Assembly: GCA_000435615.1 (NCBI GenBank) | Contig: FR881978.1 | Span: 2,971-10,915 of the forward strand | Reading direction: 5' to 3' | DNA from: Firmicutes bacterium CAG:238 | Lineage (GTDB): Bacteria; Bacillota; Clostridia; Peptostreptococcales; Anaerovoracaceae | Length of the DNA: 7,945 nucleotides | Shown: positions 1-6,038 of the stretch, piece after piece | How the letters are laid out: each line of letters begins with the position of its first letter | Numbering within the stretch: position 1 is the first letter of the stretch | Notes under the pieces: model-generated | What the model saw: only the letters and a program-made list of their open reading frames with translations | Database searches by the model: none | What the model was told of the DNA's origin: nothing | Program-made: the position numbers and the translations under genes

Positions 1-653
1 TTTCCCATGCCCGCTCCGGGCATGATGCCCGTGTCGCAGATCTGAATCGTCGTGCTGAGTCTCTTGATGTCCTTTGCGGCAAGGGCATCGATGGCGAGGA
101 CCACATCGGGCCTCGCCAGGGAAACCACTTTGTCTATCAATTCTGCGGTTTCAAGCCCAGTTATGCCGGTGACAGAGGGGTTGAAACCGCACACATTTGA
201 ATAATCCCAGTCCCCGTCGCACTCAAAAATTTCAAAAAGGTGCGACGTTATCTTCACCTTGTCTGCCGTGTGCGGTCCCAGACTGTCCGGCGTCACCTTT
301 TCGTTCCCGAGTCCCACAACGAGTGCCTTGAGATAATAATCATGTTTGACAAACTTGGCAAGTTCATCCGCCAAAGCCGCGGCTGCCCTCTCCTTTATGC
401 CGTTCCTTTGCTCAATGACGCCCTGAACTTCCAGCGTCACATATCGGCCCCTGGGTTTTCCGAATGCGCGCTCGCCCTCTTCATCTGTAATCTCAATATC
501 GATGACCGAAATGTCCTCATCAATCTGCGACTGTTTTTTGAGATATCCGGTTATGTTGTGGACGGGCGCACCCGCCTCCGGTGTGCCGCTTCCGCGCCGT
601 GCCGCCGTGAGCATCTCATCAAGTTCGACGGCAAGGTCTGTTCTGTAATTCAT
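1..653 (-). CDS. gpr: Germination (spore) protease GPR, N-terminal part, runs off the left edge
   Basis: Endopeptidase that starts degradation of small acid-soluble spore proteins during germination (family A25). I translated the reverse strand from the ATG at 653; it stays open for 217 codons to the window edge, so the C-terminal part (family length about 320-370 residues) is missing. Recognisable segments are RTDLAVE at residues 4-10 (propeptide region, matching the sites at which this family cuts itself and SASPs), LVVGLGN at 111-117, VTPDSLGP at 120-127, VTGITGLET at 161-169, VLAIDALAA at 185-193 and TTIQICDTGIMPGAGMG at the edge. D123 and D189 are 66 residues apart, like the two essential aspartates (127 and 193) reported for Bacillus megaterium GPR. 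An AGAGGAG ribosome-binding site lies upstream of the ATG. The gene is divergent from rpsT, an arrangement also found in Bacillus. Expression would be expected in the forespore (sigma-G), but I could not identify a convincing promoter. Confidence 0.95.
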   Translation of the reverse strand, partial: MNYRTDLAVELDEMLTAARRGSGTPEAGAPVHNITGYLKKQSQIDEDISVIDIEITDEEGERAFGKPRGRYVTLEVQGVIEQRNGIKERAAAALADELAKFVKHDYYLKALVVGLGNEKVTPDSLGPHTADKVKITSHLFEIFECDGDWDYSNVCGFNPSVTGITGLETAELIDKVVSLARPDVVLAIDALAAKDIKRLSTTIQICDTGIMPGAGMG

Positions 654-846
654 TTCTTCGTGTTCTCCTCTCAGTTTGCATGCAATCTTTCTTTTCAGTT
701 TTTTCAATATGTGAAGCGCGCAATTTTCGCAAAAAGTTGTACAAAATTTTCTTTTGCCGCGCCCCGAGGCTGCGGTGGCATCAATCCTCTCATGCGGTCT
801 GCCGTGCCCCGTCCAAAATCTTTTTGTGCTTTTTCCTATTTTCCCC
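654..846. other. Divergent gpr-rpsT intergenic stretch with no gene seen
   Basis: This is the gpr-proximal part of the 309-base gap between gpr and rpsT; the rpsT promoter and leader occupy the rest. It is T-rich near gpr and holds the gpr ribosome-binding site. I see no convincing ORF, terminator or RNA gene. A CATATTG sequence on the minus strand (711-705) resembles a sigma-G -10 element but has no -35 partner at the proper distance. Confidence 0.6.
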
Positions 847-875
847 TTGCAATCTCAACATTATTCGTATATAAT
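847..875 (+). promoter_or_regulatory. Sigma-A type promoter of rpsT
   Basis: TTGCAA (847-852) and TATAAT (870-875) are separated by exactly 17 bases, a near-consensus housekeeping promoter. The predicted transcription start is near 882, giving an rpsT leader of about 80 nucleotides. A short perfect inverted repeat, AAATT-GCG-AATTT (878-890), sits across the predicted start site; it may be an operator or chance AT-rich symmetry. Confidence 0.85.
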
Positions 876-900
876 TCAAATTGCGAATTTATGTCTTTTT

Positions 901-924
901 CCGGGTGCCATCTGCGGCATTCGG
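901..924 (+). promoter_or_regulatory. Leader hairpin in the rpsT 5' UTR
   Basis: CCGGGTGCC (901-909) can pair with GGCATTCGG (916-924) over nine consecutive base pairs around a six-base loop. Two of the pairs are G-U, which form only in RNA copied from the plus strand; the minus-strand RNA would have A-C mismatches there. No T-tract follows, so it is not a terminator. It lies between the predicted transcription start and the ribosome-binding site, 24 bases before the latter. A role in S20 feedback control or mRNA stability is inference. Confidence 0.5.
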
Positions 925-948
925 AAAGCATGAAAATTTTAATAAAGT

Positions 949-954
949 GGGGTG
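949..954 (+). promoter_or_regulatory. Ribosome-binding site fixing the rpsT start
   Basis: GGGGTG lies 8 bases before the ATG at 963. In-frame ATGs further upstream (891, 930) lack such a site and would add residues not found in bS20, so 963 is chosen. Confidence 0.65.
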
Positions 955-962
955 AAAAACAC

Positions 963-1235
963 ATGGCAAACATTAAATCCGCAAAGAAAAGAATCAGAGT
1001 TATCGACAAGAAAACTGCAAGAAACAGAAGAATTAAGAATCATCTTAAGGCTGTTTTAAAGAACTTCGAAGCTGCAATGGCTGAGGGTAACATCGAAGTT
1101 GCTGCTGAAAAGCTTCATTTAGCAGAAAAGAAACTGATGCAGGCTGCTGCTAAGGGAACAATCTCCAAGCACGCTGCTTCCAGAAAGGTTTCCAGATTAA
1201 CAAAAAGATTCAACACTGCAAAGGCAGCAAAATAA
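963..1235 (+). CDS. rpsT: 30S ribosomal protein bS20
   Basis: Primary 16S rRNA-binding protein of the small ribosomal subunit. The 90-residue product begins MANIKSAKKRIR, contains the basic ARNRRIKNHLK stretch and ends with an SKHAASRKVSRLTKRFN segment, all characteristic of bS20 and of the usual length (about 85-90 residues). The reading frame is open upstream to 240, but that part overlaps gpr on the opposite strand and does not resemble S20, so the start is placed at 963. The gene has its own strong promoter and terminator and therefore looks monocistronic. All eight arginines use AGA and many lysines use AAA/AAG, unlike the CGN-rich arginine usage of the following genes, which fits a highly expressed gene. 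Confidence 0.98.
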   Translation: MANIKSAKKRIRVIDKKTARNRRIKNHLKAVLKNFEAAMAEGNIEVAAEKLHLAEKKLMQAAAKGTISKHAASRKVSRLTKRFNTAKAAK

Positions 1236-1254
1236 GTCTCACCCGTCCCCACCC

Positions 1255-1273
1255 GTGCATAAGTTAAATGCAC
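1255..1273 (+). repeat. Small inverted repeat in the rpsT 3' UTR
   Basis: GTGCAT (1255-1260) and ATGCAC (1268-1273) form a 6-bp perfect stem with a 7-base loop, between the rpsT stop codon and the terminator. It may protect the 3' end or may be fortuitous. Confidence 0.35.
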
Positions 1274-1286
1274 AGCATGAGCAATC

Positions 1287-1320
1287 AAAAAACCATGGAT
1301 GTGTCTCCCATGGTTTTTTT
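1287..1320 (+). terminator. Intrinsic terminator of rpsT
   Basis: An A-tract followed by CCATGG (1293-1298), a 9-base loop, CCATGG (1308-1313) and seven T residues (1314-1320). With the flanking A and T runs the stem extends to 12 bp. It separates rpsT from the following operon; the A-tract could also permit termination from the opposite strand. Confidence 0.9.
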
Positions 1321-1338
1321 CTCATACGGAATACCCTG

Positions 1339-1369
1339 CCGAGGGAGCGTCCTGCGTGCATTCCCCCGG
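1339..1369 (+). other. Possible leader hairpin before the Mur-ligase-like gene
   Basis: CCG (1339-1341) and GGGA (1343-1346) can pair with TCCC (1362-1365) and CGG (1367-1369), leaving one A-C mismatch and a 15-base loop. It sits 12 bases before the putative Shine-Dalgarno site. I found no clear -35/-10 pair between the rpsT terminator and the start codon, so transcription could come from read-through or from a promoter I cannot recognise. Confidence 0.25.
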
Positions 1370-1397
1370 ATTTTCAAAGAAAGGAATCGATGTACAA

Positions 1398-3380
1398 ATG
1401 ATTTTATTCGGAAAAAAAGCAAAGAACCGCAGTACGGAAACCGAAGAGCAGAAAGCAGCCCGCAAGCAGGCGGAAAAAGAAGCCGCAATTGCAGCCTATA
1501 AAGAGAAACGCCAGCTCACATTGAAGCGTTTTTTTGAAATCGCCGGGCTTCCATTTCCTGAGAAATTTGAAGCACTTGCGGACCACCCGGTCACCGATTT
1601 CACCGCGGATCCGCGCAGGCTGACACCGGACTCGGTCTTCATGTACTGGCAGGTCGGGCCGCTTTCCTCCGGCTATGCGGAAGACCCTCTTGAACGTGCA
1701 GTCAGCACCGGATGCCTCTGCATTATTACAAACGAACCATGCGATTTTGAAAACACCCTGTTGATTACCGATACAAACGAAGACGGCTACAGCATCATCA
1801 CCGATGCCTACATTCGTGCATCGCACTACATACGTTCCATACATAAATCGAAAGTTATCGCACTTACCGGTTCTGTCGGCAAAACTTCAACAAAAGAAAT
1901 GATCGAGGCCGTGCTGCGTGCGCATTACAAGAATCCGTTGGTTTCCAAAGGGAACAACAATTCCATGTTTTCCATCACCAGAAACATTCAGAAACTCAAA
2001 CGCCCAACGAATGTGTATCTGCAGGAGGTCGGTGCTTTTGCTCCGCGTACCATTGAAATTTCGGCAAAGCAGCTCGAAGCGGACATGGCAGTCTACACAA
2101 ACATCGGGGTTTCTCACGTGGAAAGCTACGGCAGCCGGGAAGAGCTGGCAAAAGACAAACTCTCTCTTTCCACCTACGGAAAGCCTGACGGGCTTGCTTT
2201 TGTAAACTATGACGACGAAATTCTGATGTCCCATCCGTTCACGCAGAAGGTCATCACATACAGCCTGCGAAACGAAGAGGCTGATTACTATGCAAAAAAC
2301 ATCGAAAAAACCGAGGAAGCCGGACTTCGTTTCACAATCGTTGATAAGCTGTCCGGCGAGGAACACAATGCCGAAGTTTTCGTTCCGGGAGAGCACAATG
2401 TGCTCAATGCCGTTGTCGCCTACGCGGTCGGCAGGGCTCTTAAACTTAAGCCGGAAGAAATTCTCGCAGGCATCGCGGAATACCGGCCTTCCGGTATGCG
2501 CCAGAACATCATTCATCCTTGCGGGTACCATATTTTTGCGGACTGCTACAACAGTTCTCTTCTGGCAATCGAAAACACCCTTGCCGCAATGGACGACATT
2601 CCTGTTGCAAACGGCGGCAGACGCATAGCCGTGCTCGGCGATATTCTGGCACTTGGAGACATCAGTGAAGAAACACACCATCAAATTGCCGGTGTTCTTG
2701 CCAAGCACAAGGTAGACCTTCTGCTCGCCTACGGAATCAACATCCGTCTGACGGTTGAAGACGCCGCAAAGCTTGGCATAGAATCCAAATATTTTGCCGA
2801 CAGGCAGAAGCTGGAAGATGAAATCCGTGCCGTGGTAAAGCCGGAAGACCTTGTGCTCTTTAAGGCGTCTCATGCCGTAAACCTCGGTTCTTCCATCGAC
2901 CGCCTTTTCGGTACAGATATAAACGAAAGTTCCAGCATTGCTCATAAGCAGTTCCGGCTTGAAACCCGCGGTGATTTTGAGTACTACATTTTCGAGACAT
3001 CCGCATCCATCAAAACCTACCTTGGCACCGACGCAAAGGTTGAAATCCCAAGCAGCATTGAAGCCGAAGTTACGGACGAGCTTCGCGAAACGGACCTCAA
3101 GCGGACTCTGGCAGTCGAAAAAATTGGAAAAACAGCTTTCAGAAACAATCAATATGTGAAGGAAGTTGTCCTTCCGACCTCCGTAATCCGCATCAGAGAC
3201 GGAGCGTTCAAAGGGTCTTCCATCGTGCATTTTGAGGGCTCGGATAACCTCCTTTCCATAGGCGATGAAGCTTTCGCAGACTGTCCGAACCTTGAAACGG
3301 TAAAAATAAGCCGCAATACCGCGGAAATCGGTAAAAAAGTACTGGAAAACAGTCCTAATGCGGTGTTACAATATAAATAA
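1398..3380 (+). CDS. Mur ligase (MurF-like) fused to a C-terminal BspA-type leucine-rich-repeat domain
   Basis: The 660-residue product is an ATP-dependent amide ligase of the Mur superfamily, probably cytoplasmic because no signal peptide is visible. Residues 5-44 are a Lys/Glu/Ala-rich, probably helical extension. Residues 45-150 occupy the place of the MurF N-terminal substrate domain but are divergent. The central domain has the P-loop GSVGKTST (158-165), EVG at 210-212, SHVESYGS (239-246) and K254, at the place of the carbamylated lysine of Mur ligases. The C-terminal ligase domain shows GEHNVLNA (331-338), R368, DCYNSS (382-387) and a VLGDILALG segment, ending near 507. Residues 525-660 are LRR_5/BspA-like: a VEIPSSI strand, then IGKTAF, VVLPTSV, IRDGAF, LLSIGDEAF and ISRNTAEIGKK. 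Canonical MurF is about 450 residues and lacks this tail. The ATG at 1398 is chosen because AAGGA lies 12 bases before it; an upstream in-frame ATG at 1299 lies inside the rpsT terminator. deoD starts 37 bases downstream. The true substrate is uncertain: it may be a second, non-canonical MurF-like ligase. Confidence 0.85.
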   Translation: MILFGKKAKNRSTETEEQKAARKQAEKEAAIAAYKEKRQLTLKRFFEIAGLPFPEKFEALADHPVTDFTADPRRLTPDSVFMYWQVGPLSSGYAEDPLERAVSTGCLCIITNEPCDFENTLLITDTNEDGYSIITDAYIRASHYIRSIHKSKVIALTGSVGKTSTKEMIEAVLRAHYKNPLVSKGNNNSMFSITRNIQKLKRPTNVYLQEVGAFAPRTIEISAKQLEADMAVYTNIGVSHVESYGSREELAKDKLSLSTYGKPDGLAFVNYDDEILMSHPFTQKVITYSLRNEEADYYAKNIEKTEEAGLRFTIVDKLSGEEHNAEVFVPGEHNVLNAVVAYAVGRALKLKPEEILAGIAEYRPSGMRQNIIHPCGYHIFADCYNSSLLAIENTLAAMDDIPVANGGRRIAVLGDILALGDISEETHHQIAGVLAKHKVDLLLAYGINIRLTVEDAAKLGIESKYFADRQKLEDEIRAVVKPEDLVLFKASHAVNLGSSIDRLFGTDINESSSIAHKQFRLETRGDFEYYIFETSASIKTYLGTDAKVEIPSSIEAEVTDELRETDLKRTLAVEKIGKTAFRNNQYVKEVVLPTSVIRIRDGAFKGSSIVHFEGSDNLLSIGDEAFADCPNLETVKISRNTAEIGKKVLENSPNAVLQYK

Positions 3381-3417
3381 CTTTTAATGAATTACGCAAT
3401 TTTGAAAGGAGCAAATC

Positions 3418-4119
3418 ATGTCATTACACATTGCTGCCTCAAAAGGCCAGATAGCAGAATCTGTTCTGCTTCCGGGTGACCCTTTGAGAGCCCAATATAT
3501 TGCAGAAAACTTTTTGGAAGAGCCGGTTCGCTACACCGACATCCGCAACATGTACGGCTTTACCGGCCGATACAAAGGTGTTCCCGTTTCGGTTCAAGGA
3601 AGCGGCATGGGCATGCCGTCCATGGGAATCTACTCGTGGGAACTCATCACGGAGTACGGTGTTCAGAATCTTATCCGAATCGGTACCGCAGGTGCTTTTA
3701 CAGATGAGCTTGAGCTTGGAGATGTTTTCCTCGCCCTCGCAGCATCCACTGATTCCAACTATCAGCACGCTTTTGAGGTGCCCGGACAGTACAGCCCGAG
3801 TGCAAGCTGGGAACTCATCAAAAAAGTTTATGTCGCATCAAACGAAACCGGAATTGAATTCAAGGCCGGAAATGTGGTTACATGCGATGTTTTCTATGAA
3901 TTCGGCGATTGGTGGAAAAAATGGGCAAAGATGGGTGTGAAGGCCGTTGAAATGGAAACCGCAGCGCTTTACATGAACGCAGCATACAACAATGTCAACG
4001 CACTTTCCATCATATCCATAAGTGACAACTTTATTACCGGTGCGAAGAGCACCGTCGAAGAAAGACAGAATTCTTTCACAAACATGATGAAACTCGCTTT
4101 AGAAGCAAGCGTTAAATAG
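3418..4119 (+). CDS. deoD: Purine nucleoside phosphorylase, DeoD (hexameric) type
   Basis: Reversibly phosphorolyses purine (deoxy)ribonucleosides to the free base and (deoxy)ribose-1-phosphate in the cytoplasm, for salvage. The 233 residues match the E. coli-type enzyme throughout. H4, G20, R24, R43 and R87 fall at the phosphate- and ribose-site positions known for E. coli DeoD. The PGDPLRA, QGSGMGMPS and RIGTAGA motifs, VEMET (177-181) and the catalytic SD pair (S202, D203) with R216 are all present. The length is normal for the family (about 235-240). AAAGGAG lies 6 bases before the ATG. The gene sits 37 bases after the Mur-ligase fusion and 22 bases before pckG, with no terminator visible in either gap, so co-transcription is likely. 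Confidence 0.96.
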   Translation: MSLHIAASKGQIAESVLLPGDPLRAQYIAENFLEEPVRYTDIRNMYGFTGRYKGVPVSVQGSGMGMPSMGIYSWELITEYGVQNLIRIGTAGAFTDELELGDVFLALAASTDSNYQHAFEVPGQYSPSASWELIKKVYVASNETGIEFKAGNVVTCDVFYEFGDWWKKWAKMGVKAVEMETAALYMNAAYNNVNALSIISISDNFITGAKSTVEERQNSFTNMMKLALEASVK

Positions 4120-4141
4120 TTTAATTAAGAGAGGAAATGAA

Positions 4142-5960
4142 ATGATCGAGGTTCAAAACAAAAAAGTAACCGACTGGGTGGCCGAGTGTGCCGCTATGAC
4201 AAAGCCGGAAGAAATCGTATGGATTGACGGCAGCGAAGCACAGCTTGAGGCAATTCGCGCTTTGGCGGTTGAAACCGGCGAAATGATTAGGCTGAACGAG
4301 GAAAAACTCCCGGGATGTTACTATTACCGTACAGACCCAAAAGATGTTGCCAGAGATGAAAAAAGAACCGTAATCTGCACGACAGAAGAAAAAGATGCCG
4401 GTCCTACCAACAACTGGGTTCAGAAGGACGAAATGTATGCAAAAATGCGTAAGCTTTTTGACGGATCCATGAAAGGCCGCACAATGTATGTGATTCCTTA
4501 TTCGATGGGCGTTGTGGGAAGCAAATTCTCCAAAATCGGCATCGAAATCACCGACTCCATCTATGTGGTTCTTTCCATGAATATCATGACGCGCATCGGC
4601 GACCCTGTAATCGAAGAGCTCAACAAAGGGGCAGACTTCGTAAAATGCTTACATTCAAAGGCACAGGTCAACGCAGAAAACAAATACATCGCACAGTTCC
4701 CGGAAGAGAACACAATCTGGAGCATCAACTCCGCTTACGGCGGCAATGTTCTCCTCGGCAAGAAATGTTTTGCACTTCGCATCGGCTCCGTTCTCGGCAA
4801 GCGCGAGGGATGGATGGCAGAACACATGCTGATTCTCTGCGTGGAAGCTCCAAACGGAGAAAAGAAATACATATCCGCGGCATTTCCGAGTGCCTGCGGC
4901 AAGACGAACCTTGCAATGCTGATTCCGCCTAAGCATTTACAGGAAAAGGGCTACAAGGTTTACACCATCGGTGACGATATCGCATGGCTGCGCATCGGCG
5001 ACGACGGCCGGCTCTATGCGGTAAACCCCGAAAACGGTTTCTTCGGTGTTGCTCCGGGAACCAATTCAAAGACAAACAACAATGCTTTGATGACAACCAA
5101 AAAAAATACAATTTATACAAACGTTGCAAGAAATCTTGATGACAACACCGTATGGTGGGAAGGCCTTGATCAGCCGGCTCCTGCAAACGGTCTCGACTGG
5201 CAGGCAAGACCTTGGAACGGTCAGGAAGAACAGGCAAAGAAGGCAGCAGGTGAAGACTTCGTTAAAGGAGCTCATCCAAATTCAAGATTCACTGCGCCTG
5301 CGGAAAACTGCCCTTCCATCGCTCCTGAATTTTTCACCGGCGAAGGCGTTCCGATCAGCGCCCACGTGCGAAGGCGTTCCGATCGGCCCGATTATCTTCG
5401 GCGGCCGCCGTGCAAAATCTGAGCCGCTGATTTGTCAGTCGCGCAGCTGGGAACACGGCGTATTCCTCGGTTCGAAGATGTCTTCGGAAACCACCGCCGC
5501 TGCAAACGGTGCAGTCGGCGTTGTAAGATACGACCCGATGGCAATGCTCCCGTTCTGCGGATACCACATGGGCGACTATTTCCAGCACTGGCTTGATATG
5601 GGCACCAAACTTACAAACCCACCTAAGATTTTCAATGTAAACTGGTTCCGTACCGACGAGGAAGGAAACTTCATCTGGCCGGGCTTCGGCGACAATCTCA
5701 GAGCTCTGCTTTGGGCACTTGATCGCTGCGAAGACAAGGTTTCCGCAAGCGAAACACCGCTCGGCTTCGTGCCGCGTCCGGAGGATTTAGACCTCACAGG
5801 CATTGACATCAGCGAGGAAGCTTTAAACGAGCTGCTTACCGTTGACAAAGAAACCTGGAAGAAAGAACTGGAAGGCATCAAGGATTGGTATGCGAAATTC
5901 GACCACCTGCCGAAAGAACTGACCGACGCGCTTGCTAAGCTCGAAGAAGATTTAAAATAA
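4142..5960 (+). pseudogene. pckG: GTP-dependent phosphoenolpyruvate carboxykinase, disrupted by a 28-bp insertion
   Basis: PckG interconverts oxaloacetate + GTP with PEP + GDP + CO2. The first frame (4142-5422, 426 codons) carries YGG (199-201), GKKC with K208, H228 in AEHM, the P-loop FPSACGKTN (248-256) with the family's reactive cysteine C252, GDDIAWL with metal ligand D279, and HPNSRFTAP. It then runs out of frame after GVPISA and stops at 5422. The rest continues one frame over, from about 5369 to 5960: IIFGGRR, NWFR (5640-5651) and FIWPGFGDN (5670-5696), the guanine-nucleotide-binding part. Between the halves a 17-bp sequence occurs twice at a 28-base offset. Taking out 28 bases gives EGVPIGPIIFGGRR and an uninterrupted 596-residue enzyme of normal length. 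As written, the product would lack its GTP-binding end and should be inactive. The start at 4142 follows an AGAGAGG site. A true mutation, strain variation and an assembly fault cannot be separated here. Confidence 0.9.
5340..5384 (+). repeat. 17-bp direct repeat with an 11-bp spacer interrupting pckG
   Basis: GCGAAGGCGTTCCGATC occurs at 5340-5356 and again at 5368-5384, separated by AGCGCCCACGT (5357-5367). The 28-base offset is not a multiple of three and so shifts the pckG frame. Deletion between the copies removes exactly one repeat plus the spacer and restores the frame. The spacer does not match the sequence after the second copy, so this is not a simple head-to-tail duplication. Confidence 0.97.
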
Positions 5961-5974
5961 TTTAAAATGAGAAG

Positions 5975-6022
5975 AAAAACCCTGCGACTATGTTCAAGCC
6001 GAACGCAGCCGCAGGGATTTTT
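5975..6022. terminator. Bidirectional intrinsic terminator between pckG and the LysO-family gene
   Basis: CCCTGCG (5980-5986) pairs with CGCAGGG (6010-6016), flanked by AAAAA (5975-5979) and TTTTT (6018-6022), so it can end transcripts from either strand. The 23-base loop can form an inner GTTC/GAAC stem (5992-5995 with 6001-6004). It lies between the convergent stop codons at 5960 and 6039. Confidence 0.85.
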
Positions 6023-6038
6023 GTTTACAGATTTGATT

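Noticed and set aside
705..732. Sigma-G promoter for gpr (CATATTG with an upstream GCGAA)
   Set aside because: The spacing of 14 bases is too short for sigma-G and the -35 match is poor.
240..962. Upstream extension of the rpsT reading frame to an ATG at 240
   Set aside because: It is antisense to gpr over most of its length, crosses the rpsT promoter, and would add 241 residues with no similarity to bS20. The real start is at 963.
1887..3230. 447-codon open frame on the minus strand
   Set aside because: It lies wholly antisense to the Mur-ligase fusion, whose frame has clear family motifs. The cysteine/phenylalanine-rich translation looks like a shadow frame.
5124..5422. Independent gene starting at the ATG at 5124, or programmed +1 frameshifting in pckG
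   Set aside because: Family-like protein sequence in this frame begins only at about 5369. Before that the PckG residues are in the other frame. A +1 shift would leave nine or so extra residues in a conserved active-site segment, and a 28-bp repeat-associated insertion explains the break better.
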